DNA of 64,000 nucleotides from Sphingobacteriaceae bacterium (lineage in GTDB: Bacteria; Bacteroidota; Bacteroidia; Sphingobacteriales; Sphingobacteriaceae), in the NCBI GenBank assembly GCA_947458875.1, contig CANGZD010000005.1:1-64000 (forward strand), given 5' to 3'. Below the pieces are notes generated by a model. It was given only the letters and a program-made list of their open reading frames with translations. It ran no database searches and was not told the origin of the DNA. Positions 34,901 to 43,623 of this stretch are shown here, piece after piece; the stretch's first letter is position 1, and each line of letters starts with the position of its first letter. Position numbers and translations under genes: made by a program.

Positions 34901-37683
34901 GGGCTCCGGGTGCAAGCAGTGGTACCACCGTAGCCGGTGGTAATGGGTATTTGAGCAGGGCTAATCAATTGAGATTTCCTTCGGGGATTTATGTGGATAA
35001 TGCGGGTAATGTATATGTAGCAGATGTAAATAATCATCGTATACAGCGATGGGCTCCTGGCGCTACATCTGGGGTAACCGTAGCTGGTGGTAATGGACTC
35101 GGTTCGGCAAACAATCAACTTTCAACCCCTACTGGTGTGTATGTGGATGCTAATAATGCCATCTTTATTGCTGACAGAAATAATCACCGTATTCAAAAAT
35201 GGAATCAAGGTGCAACTACCGGGGTGACGGTGGCTGGAGGAAATGGCCTTGGCAGTGCGGCTAACCAATTAAATTCCCCCGGCAGGGTAAGCTTGGATGC
35301 TGCCGGAAATATCTACATCAGTGACAACCTCAACTATCGTGTTCAAAAATGGGCGCCAAACGCTACAAGCGGGACTACCGTTGCCGGTGGAAATGGTTTC
35401 GGTAGCGCAGCGAATCAATTTTCCAGCCCTTTTGGATTGTTTGTAGATGCAGTAGAGAATATTTACGTAACCGATGTGTCTAACCATCGGGTGCAGAAAT
35501 GGGGGGCAGCGAGCAATGTTGGAATTACCGTGGCTGGTGGGGGTGGCTTTCGCTCAGCTGCCAATCAGTTGAATACTCCGGTAGGATTGGCTTTCGATTC
35601 TAAAGGCAACTTGTATGTGGCCGATGCCAATAATCACCGTGTACAACGCTGGGCTCCGGGTGCAAGTTCAGGTGTAACGGTAGCAGGTGGAAACGGTTCT
35701 GGAAATGCCGCTAATCAGCTTTCTAACCCCTATTCGGTTTTCGTTGATCAAGCTGATAATTTATACATTGCCGATCGCAATAATCATCGGATACAAAAAT
35801 GGGCGCCGGGTGCAACAAGCGGAACTACTGTGGCCGGTGGTAATGGATTTGGTAGTGCTGCTAATCAATTGTCCAGCCCTTTGGGGGTACACCTAGACTC
35901 TGATGGCTACATCTATGTGGCAGATCAAGGTAATCATCGTGTACAAAGATGGATACAGGGTTCGGGTTCTGGGGTAACTGTGGCTGGCGGAAATGGAGCT
36001 GGAAGTGGTTCTAATCAGCTTCAGGCACCTTCAGGGATTTTTGTAGATGCTTCTAAAAATATTTATGTAGCAGATTTATCAAACAATCGCATTCAAAGAT
36101 GGGCACCTGGTGCATCCAATGGAACTACAGTTGCTGGAGGTAACGGTTATGGCTCCAATCCAAATCAATTAGCTTCTCCATCAGGGGTGTATGTGGATGT
36201 ACTAAATAATGTTTATGTAGCTGATCAATTTAATTCTAGAGTGCAGAAATGGCCGGTCAATTCGACCATCGGCATTACCCTGGCTGGTGGCAATGGTTAT
36301 GGTGGAGCTGCCGATCAATTAAGTTATCCAGGAGCGGTATTAGTTGATAAAGATTTTAATCTATACGTTTCGGATATTAATAATTTCCGTGTTCAAAAAT
36401 GGGGTGGTACCAATGCTTCTGCATTTAAATTAGCCAATGCTAAATCTGGTACCTATCGTGCAGAAATCACGTTTAATAATGGATCGCAATATGTTACCAA
36501 TACCAAAACCATATTCCCTTTAGAAATACCTACTATTACTACCTCAGGCGCCACTACATTTTGTGCTGGCGGCAAGGTAAGCTTAACGGCAAGCGAAGGC
36601 AGCAGTTACTTATGGAGCACCGGAGCCACCACGCGAAGCATAGAGGTAAGTACTGCAGGCAGCTACACGGTAAGAGTAACGAACGCTAACGGCTGTAGTG
36701 CGACCAGTACGGCTACAGCTGTAACAGTAAGTGCTTTCCCTGTAGCTACCATTACCGCTTCTGGCCCGACCACGATCACCCAAACGGGGAATGTGGTATT
36801 GAGTGCGAACACGGGCACCGGCCTGAGCTACCAGTGGTTTAGAGATGCCGTAGCAATTAGTAATGCAACGAGCGGTACCTTCACGGCCAATACCGCAGGC
36901 AGCTACACGGTACGGGTAAGCAATGTCACCGGCTGCCAGACACTCTCTGCCCCCTTGGTGGTAAAGACAGTATTTGTTTTACCGGTAAACAATTACCAGC
37001 TGAACATAGAAGGAGAGACCTGCCGCACGAGCGATAACGGGAGGATCCGTATCTCTGCGGTGCAGAACCTAAACTATACTGCCACGTTGAGCCGATTAGG
37101 TCAGACCCTGAGGACGACCACTTTCACGACGGTTACCGAGCTGACCGGTCTGTCTGCCGGTAACTACAGCCTGTGCATTACCGTAGCTGGCCAAGCCGAG
37201 TACAAGCAGTGCTACGAGCTGGTCATTACCGAACCCCAGGACCTGTCGGTATACACCCAGCTGAACCCGGTAAACAATACCATCGATCTTAACATGAGTG
37301 GCAGCGATAGCTATACCATTACTCACAACGGTAAGACCTATACCAGTAGGCAAGCCCGCATGAGTCTGGCCCTGGAATCGGGACGGAATACCATACAGGT
37401 AAATACCACAAACGCCTGCCAGGGCAGCTATACCGAAGAGATCTATATCAGTGAAAAAGTAGAAGTATACCCCAACCCCTTCAGCAGCACACTGAACCTG
37501 AAGATTGAGAACCAGGAAGGCAAAGAGCTACTGATCAAAGTACACAACGGATCGGGTAATACCGTGTATCAAGGCATGCACCGTGTGCACAACAACCTGA
37601 TTAAGCTTGACCTCAGCGAATTAGACAACGGCTACTACTTTGTCATTATTGGTAAACAGACCTATAAAGTAATTAAACAATGA
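31957..37683 (+). CDS. giant secreted NHL-repeat protein with T9SS sorting domain
   Basis: The 1908-residue product has an N-terminal signal region (about 1-30). It contains 24 NHL-type repeats of about 50 residues (consensus VAGGNG..S..NQL..P.G..VD..GN.YVAD..NHRVQRW). Six lie at about 135-430 and eighteen at about 587-1481, separated by a bacterial Ig-like (Big_2) domain (about 465-545). Two more Ig-like domains follow (about 1523-1671), then a region of unknown fold, and a type-A T9SS C-terminal domain (EVYPNPFSSTLNLKI to the end). It should be exported by the Sec and type IX systems and fixed on the surface or released. A function in adhesion or ligand binding is inferred. Its stop overlaps the next start (ATGA). 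Confidence 0.92.
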   Translation: MNKRITHYLNITIIAAVLSVLLSSYTRGSTNHMMVDRKSSTKLEFFKTDLRSFYSKNDFIANNKSPFPQAKAPKYLKSGSQVNSAFFYNTPILRSSGTCGVAKLTISGINLEQINSIVWKNGTTTVGTIATTGETIAGGNGRSSGANQFNNPSSIAADAAGNIYIVDRNNHRVQRWTLGTSFGVTVAGGNGAGSNANQLNSPSYIFIDAAGNLFISDTNNHRVQRWAPGASSGTTVAGGNGAGSGTNQLNGPSGISFDTSGNLYIVDANNHRVQRWAPAASSGTTVAGGNGIGLALNQLNSPSDVFLRGNNFFVTDLGNHRVLRYTIGSTTGVLVAGGNGAGSDAQQLNSPRGLSVDNANNVFVADANNNRIQRWAAGATAGTTVAGDNGTGIGNNQLNFPNDVILNASNQILIVDTNNSRVQRWGGLDADQLSFEAINSGSYTAEITYNDFTKGNSNSLNVTVNAKPVVPAIVGLSNLYVGQSLRLTNAATGGTWASSNTQVASISSTGTLIALKAGYTTVSYTVTGASSCSTSITANILIYDIPKLNSSSNCDTATLSLEGLVAEQVQSVEWFKDGSSVSSVAATGTTIAGGNTTQNIPPNDVYNPRGVFVDADGNIYVSDSDNARIQKWAPGASNAVTVAGGNGVGSAANQFSTINDVFVDPSGNIYVSDAGNGRVQRWAPGASSGTTVAGGNNAQVSDIEVGSPVGTFVDKNGNVYVSDAFTHRVMRWAPGATSGVVVAGGNGAGSATNQLNSPGAIFIDGQNNLYVADRQNYRIMKWASGASSGTRVAGGNGAGSTADRFLSVTSIFVDASENIYITDNLANGRVIKWPSGASSGVIVAGGNGIGTQTNQLYGSSGVYVDNSGNVIVSDYNGRVLRWAPGATAGVLIAGGNGTGSGANQLGGQSSIWLDASGNLFISDLVNHRVQRWSVGATSGVTVAGGNGSGSAGNQFNNPQGIYVDVNGNIFVADNNNNRVQRWAPGASSGTTVAGGNGYLSRANQLRFPSGIYVDNAGNVYVADVNNHRIQRWAPGATSGVTVAGGNGLGSANNQLSTPTGVYVDANNAIFIADRNNHRIQKWNQGATTGVTVAGGNGLGSAANQLNSPGRVSLDAAGNIYISDNLNYRVQKWAPNATSGTTVAGGNGFGSAANQFSSPFGLFVDAVENIYVTDVSNHRVQKWGAASNVGITVAGGGGFRSAANQLNTPVGLAFDSKGNLYVADANNHRVQRWAPGASSGVTVAGGNGSGNAANQLSNPYSVFVDQADNLYIADRNNHRIQKWAPGATSGTTVAGGNGFGSAANQLSSPLGVHLDSDGYIYVADQGNHRVQRWIQGSGSGVTVAGGNGAGSGSNQLQAPSGIFVDASKNIYVADLSNNRIQRWAPGASNGTTVAGGNGYGSNPNQLASPSGVYVDVLNNVYVADQFNSRVQKWPVNSTIGITLAGGNGYGGAADQLSYPGAVLVDKDFNLYVSDINNFRVQKWGGTNASAFKLANAKSGTYRAEITFNNGSQYVTNTKTIFPLEIPTITTSGATTFCAGGKVSLTASEGSSYLWSTGATTRSIEVSTAGSYTVRVTNANGCSATSTATAVTVSAFPVATITASGPTTITQTGNVVLSANTGTGLSYQWFRDAVAISNATSGTFTANTAGSYTVRVSNVTGCQTLSAPLVVKTVFVLPVNNYQLNIEGETCRTSDNGRIRISAVQNLNYTATLSRLGQTLRTTTFTTVTELTGLSAGNYSLCITVAGQAEYKQCYELVITEPQDLSVYTQLNPVNNTIDLNMSGSDSYTITHNGKTYTSRQARMSLALESGRNTIQVNTTNACQGSYTEEIYISEKVEVYPNPFSSTLNLKIENQEGKELLIKVHNGSGNTVYQGMHRVHNNLIKLDLSELDNGYYFVIIGKQTYKVIKQ
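32362..33240 (+). repeat. first block of six 150-bp NHL repeats
   Basis: Six in-frame units of about 150 bp, each encoding one propeller blade with a GGNG start and an NHRVQRW-like end. Six blades can close one propeller. Confidence 0.9.
33715..36405 (+). repeat. second block of eighteen 150-bp NHL repeats
   Basis: Eighteen in-frame units of about 150 bp of the same type. Neighbouring units share long nucleotide words (for example around GTGCAACGCTGGGCTCCGGG), a sign of expansion by duplication. Eighteen equals three sets of six blades. Confidence 0.9.
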
Positions 37684-38369
37684 TCAAACGACCATTCCTC
37701 TACCTTATCATCCTACTCAGCACTGTGCTGCTCTCCTGCGGCGGTGGAAAAGAAGCCCCAGCCCCTACAGCAGCTACCCTGAGCAGTCCGGCCAATAACG
37801 AAGCCTGTACCACAGGTACTGTACTGAACGATACCGATAGCAGGATCAGCTTTAGCTGGATAGCGGGAGCCAATGCAGACAGCTATGAATTGATTGTGAC
37901 CAACCTGTTAACCCAGGCACAACAGATCCAAAGCAGTAATACCACCAGTGCAGAGCTGACACTGAAACGCAACACCCCCTACTCTTGGTACATCATCTCC
38001 AAGTCGAGCAAGAACCCGACAACGGCCAATAGTCCGACTTGGAAGTTCTACAATGCAGGCCCGGCCACAACTAGCTATCCGCCCTACCCGGCAGAGATCA
38101 TTAGTCCGACGATGGGCCAAAGAATCAGTCCCAGCAACGGCAGGATCAGCCTGCAATGGAGAGGGAGCGATGCAGACAACGACCTACTCAATTACGATGT
38201 CTACCTTGGCACGACCACAACCCCGGCACTCATCAGAAGTCAACATACCAGCAGCACGCTCAGCGATGTAGCCGTAAATTCGAACACGACCTACTATTGG
38301 AAGGTTATCACTAGAGACGCCAAGGGTAATACTTCCGACTCAGGGCTGTTTGAGTTCAGGACGAATTAA
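37680..38369 (+). CDS. lipoprotein with two fibronectin-III-like domains
   Basis: The 229-residue product begins with a lipoprotein signal peptide ending LLSC (Cys20) and a GGG spacer, typical for surface export in Bacteroidota. Two beta-sandwich domains follow (about 35-125 and 138-229) with the FN3-type words SYELIVTNLLT, LKRNTPYSWYI, NYDVYLGT and VNSNTTYYWKVITRDAKGN. Its ATG overlaps the stop of the NHL-repeat gene by 4 bases, so the two are translationally coupled and the lipoprotein may be a surface partner of the secreted protein. Confidence 0.88.
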   Translation: MIKRPFLYLIILLSTVLLSCGGGKEAPAPTAATLSSPANNEACTTGTVLNDTDSRISFSWIAGANADSYELIVTNLLTQAQQIQSSNTTSAELTLKRNTPYSWYIISKSSKNPTTANSPTWKFYNAGPATTSYPPYPAEIISPTMGQRISPSNGRISLQWRGSDADNDLLNYDVYLGTTTTPALIRSQHTSSTLSDVAVNSNTTYYWKVITRDAKGNTSDSGLFEFRTN

Positions 38370-38380
38370 AATATGCATGA

Positions 38381-38410
38381 ACCCAGCCCGGCCTAAACCG
38401 GGCCTTGGGT
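38381..38410 (+). terminator. hairpin after the NHL/lipoprotein operon
   Basis: ACCCAGCCCGG pairs with CCGGGCCTTGGGT across a 6-base loop with a 2-base bulge. There is no T run, so it is a weaker terminator call. It lies between convergent operons. Confidence 0.5.
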
Positions 38411-38421
38411 AAGGTTATTGA

Positions 38422-39789
<1,368 letters not shown>

Positions 39790-39899
39790 CTATCAAAAAA
39801 TGATTTTTATTATTTTCTTTAGTTATTCATAAATGTTGGTAAGTATTCAAAATGTTGGTCTGATTGCCTTATTTTAGCATTTAATTCATCCCTTATCCT

Positions 39900-40412
39900 A
39901 TGTCAAATTCAGATCATATTCACCAAAAAGCGGTTTTATTTAAAAAAATTGAAGCGCAATTGCATGCGCAAGGCTTCCTTATTGACCAGCTTGACCAGGA
40001 GCGGCCATGGGGTGGTTTTTTTGTGATTAATGAGGCTCAGGCACAAGCTTTTGCTAACCAATATTTTGGCGGATTAGATGTGAATGAGCTGAAAATTTCA
40101 GGTAAGTTAAGTCCGAAAATTTTGTTGGTTGCACCCCAAACCCGGTTATCCTGGCAATATCATTTTCGCAGGGCAGAGATCTGGACGGTGGTAGAGGGCA
40201 TTGTTGGTATTAAAACCAGTCCGAGCGATGAGGAAGGTGAAATGCGGACTTTGTCGCAAGGCGATACCATTACGCTGCAGCAAGGGGAACGACATCGTTT
40301 GATTGGATTAGATGACTGGGGTATTATTGCTGAAATTTGGCAGCATACCGATGCATCCAATCCTTCTGATGAAAGCGATATTGTTCGTGTTCAGGATGAT
40401 TTTGGTCGATAA
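39900..40412 (+). CDS. cupin, type II phosphomannose-isomerase-like
   Basis: The 170-residue product resembles the single-domain cupin related to mannose-6-phosphate isomerase, sometimes labelled phosphoheptose isomerase in Bacteroidota. It has ERPWGGFFVIN, LSWQYHFRRAEIWTVVEG, GDTITLQQGERHRL and ends AEIWQHTDASNPSDESDIVR then VQDDFGR. Metal ligands come from the H/E residues of the two cupin motifs. The substrate is probably a sugar phosphate, but it is not fixed by sequence. TATTTTAG about 25 bases upstream is a weak -7 box. Confidence 0.85.
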   Translation: MSNSDHIHQKAVLFKKIEAQLHAQGFLIDQLDQERPWGGFFVINEAQAQAFANQYFGGLDVNELKISGKLSPKILLVAPQTRLSWQYHFRRAEIWTVVEGIVGIKTSPSDEEGEMRTLSQGDTITLQQGERHRLIGLDDWGIIAEIWQHTDASNPSDESDIVRVQDDFGR

Positions 40413-40449
40413 TTATTGATATTTGATATTACACCAAAACCAAACATAA

Positions 40450-41217
40450 ATGGCCAAAGCCGATATTTTTTCTAAAGTTCCGGAATTAAATTATTCGGAG
40501 CCAGCAATTGAAACCGATTTTGATGCTTTTAAGGCTGTGGTGAACAGTCGCCGGAGTATCAGGGTTTACGATGCTACGCCGATCCCTGAATCGGTGATGC
40601 GTGAGTGTTTGGATCTGGCATTATTGGCCCCAAATTCATCTAATCTTCAAACCTGGGAGTTTTTTTGGGTACGATCGCCGGAGAAAAAAGCAGAACTGGT
40701 TCGTTTATGCCTTTCACAGCCGGCTGCCCGAACTGCTCAAGAATTGGTGGTAGCCGTGGCACGACCTGACTTCTGGAAAATAAATAGAGAAAGAATGCTC
40801 GAAGTGCTCACGCAAAATGGAGAAAAGGGCGCCGGTTATCAATACTACAATAAGGTGGTGATTTTAGCCTATTCTCTGGGCTTTTTAAACCTGATGGGAT
40901 TTTTTAAAAGGCTTTTCGTTTACTTCAGGGGATTAACACAAGTCACCCCGCGAATCCCTACCTCTTCAACAGAACTAGAAACCTGGGCGCAGAAAAGCAC
41001 GGCACTGGCTTGTCAAAATCTGATGTTGGCACTACGAGCAGCAGGTTACGATTCTTGCCCAATGGAAGGCATGGATGGCGTACGGGTGAGAAAGTTGCTG
41101 GGCCTACCCAATGCAGCCAAAGTTTGTATGGTAATCAGTGCCGGTAAACGTGGCAAGAATGGTGTGTATGGTCCACGCATCCGTTTCGATAATTCCCATT
41201 TTATTCACGAGGTTTAG
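40450..41217 (+). CDS. nitroreductase family protein
   Basis: FMN-dependent oxidoreductase fold. The 255-residue product has NSRRSIRVYDATP (about 33-45, FMN phosphate contact), LLAPNSSNLQTWEFFWV and the late LMLALRAAGYDSCPMEGMDG segment with RKLLGLP and a GKRGKNGVYGPRIRF tail. A hydrophobic stretch (about 135-160) includes GFLNLMGFFKRLFVYFRG, an insertion larger than in short nitroreductases. Substrate unknown. It follows the cupin gene after 37 bases, so they may be one unit. Confidence 0.88.
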   Translation: MAKADIFSKVPELNYSEPAIETDFDAFKAVVNSRRSIRVYDATPIPESVMRECLDLALLAPNSSNLQTWEFFWVRSPEKKAELVRLCLSQPAARTAQELVVAVARPDFWKINRERMLEVLTQNGEKGAGYQYYNKVVILAYSLGFLNLMGFFKRLFVYFRGLTQVTPRIPTSSTELETWAQKSTALACQNLMLALRAAGYDSCPMEGMDGVRVRKLLGLPNAAKVCMVISAGKRGKNGVYGPRIRFDNSHFIHEV

Positions 41218-41278
41218 TTGACCCCAGCCTTTTTTCGGTATAGCTTTTGATAGTCTGCTATCGACTAACCTTTATGCT

Positions 41279-41641
41279 ATGCCTAAGCGAATATTAATTT
41301 GCGATGATGATACCGATATTCTATCTATCTGTGAATACATCTTATCGGCATTAGGCTGGGAAGTGCATACCCGCACTCATTGTAACGACATCCTCAAAAC
41401 AGTACGCCAGCTTAAGCCAGACATCATTCTGATGGATAATTGGATACCCGATTGCGGGGGTATTGCGGCTACTCAATTGTTAAAGAAAGATCAGGAAGTG
41501 TATCAAATTCCAATCATCTATTTTTCGGCCAATAATGATATTAAAAAATTAGCAGAGGAGGCAGGGGCCAATAATTTTCTTTCTAAACCGTTTGATATCA
41601 AGGAATTGGAAGATATTGTCCTGAATTTTAATCGATATTGA
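41279..41641 (+). CDS. single-domain response regulator
   Basis: The 120-residue product is one receiver domain with no output domain. The acidic pocket is Asp10-Asp11-Asp11 region (CDDDTD), the phosphorylation site Asp53 (LMDNWIPD), Ser83 and Lys103 (SKPFD). It probably acts by protein contact. The next gene is a histidine kinase 69 bases downstream, a likely partner. Confidence 0.93.
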   Translation: MPKRILICDDDTDILSICEYILSALGWEVHTRTHCNDILKTVRQLKPDIILMDNWIPDCGGIAATQLLKKDQEVYQIPIIYFSANNDIKKLAEEAGANNFLSKPFDIKELEDIVLNFNRY

Positions 41642-41710
41642 TTAAAGTGTATACAAAAATCAACAAAGCCCTTCAAATCTCTTTGATGGATACAATCATG
41701 AGTTCGCGAA

Positions 41711-42820
41711 ATGAAAAAATTAAGTCCTACACCTCGTAAACTACGGGAGGATCATTTTACCGAATTAGCTGATCTGATACCCACCATGATCTGGAAGGTA
41801 AATAATGAAGGCTCGGCAACTTATGTTAACAAGACCTGGGTAGATTTTACGGGGATGACCTTTGAAAATAGTTTAGGATTTGGCTGGGGGATGGCGGTTC
41901 ATCCCGATGATCGGGATAATGAATTCAAAATATTCATGACTGCATTTGAAAAACGATCTCCATTTCAATCTAAGTTTCGCTTAAGAAGGAGCGATGGTCA
42001 GTACCGTTGGGTACTCAGCCAGGGAAATGTATTGTATAATCCACAGTTTGCGGGTTATATAGGGAGCTTAACCGATATTACCGAACAAGAGTTAGCTCAG
42101 CAGGCCACCAAAATTTTAATGCAGAAAAAAGATGAATTCATGAGTATTGCCAGTCACGAGCTGAAAACGCCTATTACCAGCATGAAGGCATCGCTACAAA
42201 TTCTGGAGCGCTTAAGCATTCAAGAAGGACAGTTGCAACAAATCTATTCTTTCATTGGAAAAGCCAATAAACAGGTGAACAAATTAATTACCCTGGTCGA
42301 AGATTTGTTAGATGTTACCAAAATCCATGCTGGGAAAATGCAATTCAATCATTCTGTTTTCAATATCGAAGAGGTGCTGGCTGATTGTGTAGATCAGGTT
42401 AAATCTCATGCAATTAGCCACCAGATTATAATCAATGGAGCTGACGAGGTGTTGATTTTTGCCGATAAGCACCGTATTGAACAGGTGATCATCAATTTTT
42501 TATCGAATGCCATTAAATATTCGCCCGATGCCGACCGGGTACTGATTAATTTGCAGAAAGATGAGCAATATTTAAAAATTGCTATTCAGGATTTTGGCAT
42601 TGGGATACCTGCAGACAAGATCCGATACATTTTTAACCGGTTTTTTAGAGTGGAAGAATCTTCGCAGAAGTTCTCCGGATTGGGTTTGGGGCTTTATATT
42701 TCATCAGAAATTGTAAAACGGCATGGCGGGGATATTGGGGTGGAAAGTCAAGAAGGAGAGGGGGCAATTTTCTGGTTTACGCTGCCTTTATCTCAGGAGC
42801 CGCTGCTGAATTCAATTTAA
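41711..42820 (+). CDS. cytoplasmic PAS-domain sensor histidine kinase
   Basis: The 369-residue product has no membrane segment. It has a PAS/PAC domain (about 15-128: IPTMIWKVNNEGSATYVN, HPDDRD, FRLRRSDGQYRWV), a HisKA domain with the phospho-acceptor His149 in SIASHELKTPITSMK, and a HATPase domain with the N box NFLSNAIKYSPDA, G1 DFGIGIPAD, and G2 GLGLGLYISSEIVKRHGG. The ligand or redox signal is not determined by sequence. It probably phosphorylates the regulator at 41279. Confidence 0.94.
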   Translation: MKKLSPTPRKLREDHFTELADLIPTMIWKVNNEGSATYVNKTWVDFTGMTFENSLGFGWGMAVHPDDRDNEFKIFMTAFEKRSPFQSKFRLRRSDGQYRWVLSQGNVLYNPQFAGYIGSLTDITEQELAQQATKILMQKKDEFMSIASHELKTPITSMKASLQILERLSIQEGQLQQIYSFIGKANKQVNKLITLVEDLLDVTKIHAGKMQFNHSVFNIEEVLADCVDQVKSHAISHQIIINGADEVLIFADKHRIEQVIINFLSNAIKYSPDADRVLINLQKDEQYLKIAIQDFGIGIPADKIRYIFNRFFRVEESSQKFSGLGLGLYISSEIVKRHGGDIGVESQEGEGAIFWFTLPLSQEPLLNSI

Positions 42821-43542
42821 CTAAAAAGCTCGCTCAAAATAGCCTGTGACCTGATTTCTCCAAAATTATCAACATGCAAACGGTAGTAATCGAGTAGGTG
42901 TTCGAGTAATAATCTACGATCGTTGGACGAGATCTGAAGCGTTTCCAATTCTTCAAATGAGCATTTCATTAGTTGTAGCCATAAATCGGCCAAAATTGGA
43001 GGGATGACGAAGGAGTGTGGAGGTAAAAAAGAGCTGAATTCGGCATTTTTCAAATCAAAATAAGCACCCTCCCGGTAAGCATGCTCATCAGGAAAAAAAC
43101 CCAGGAAGCGGGTCAGTCTCATTAAAAAATGAAGGTGGAAATTGGCCAATCCTCTTTCCATCTTATCCAAAAGTTCAATGGCGTGGAATAAAAAATCAAA
43201 CAGAGTATCGTCTTTACTTTGCTGTTTGAGACTCTTGTAAATTACTTCATTCAAGAAAATCGCTAAACTGCTTTTAACAATATCATAAGGGATACTTTGA
43301 AAAACCGGACTCTGTCGCAACTCGGCCACCCGTTGAATATTGCTGTTCGATTTATGATATACCACCATTTCGAGCAGGTGTAACGGCTGCAGCATATTCA
43401 GGCTAATTTTTGCCTTCGGTTTTTTTACCCCATTAATCAGGTAGGATTGTAAACCCAGTTTTTCAGTAAATACTTGCACAATTACGCTGCTTTCTGAGTA
43501 GTGCGTGGTTTTAAAAACAATTCCCCGGGTTTTTTGAAGCAT
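42817..43542 (-). CDS. recO: DNA repair protein RecO
   Basis: RecF-pathway mediator that helps load RecA on SSB-coated DNA and anneals strands. The 241-residue product has the OB-fold N-terminus (LQKTRGIVFKTTHYSESSVI, LQSYLINGVKK) and the helical C-terminal domain (FLNEVIYKSLK, LFHAIELLDK, FLGFFPDE). The zinc-finger Cys residues found in some RecO proteins are absent. The stop overlaps that of the kinase gene by 4 bases. Confidence 0.92.
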   Translation of the reverse strand: MLQKTRGIVFKTTHYSESSVIVQVFTEKLGLQSYLINGVKKPKAKISLNMLQPLHLLEMVVYHKSNSNIQRVAELRQSPVFQSIPYDIVKSSLAIFLNEVIYKSLKQQSKDDTLFDFLFHAIELLDKMERGLANFHLHFLMRLTRFLGFFPDEHAYREGAYFDLKNAEFSSFLPPHSFVIPPILADLWLQLMKCSFEELETLQISSNDRRLLLEHLLDYYRLHVDNFGEIRSQAILSELFS

Positions 43543-43623
43543 GACCTTAGCTCGATACGGCTGCTGCCAATTTAGGAAAATTTGTAGTTTTACAGACGAT
43601 TCACCAATTTATAAAACCGTTTT

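Noticed and set aside
32287-36000. Many minus-strand frames of 60-140 residues in the NHL gene
   Set aside because: They follow the 150-bp repeat of the real gene on the other strand and have no motifs of their own.
41279-42820. Hybrid kinase split by frameshift
   Set aside because: The receiver and the kinase both have proper starts and stops with 69 bases between them; two separate genes are the simpler reading.
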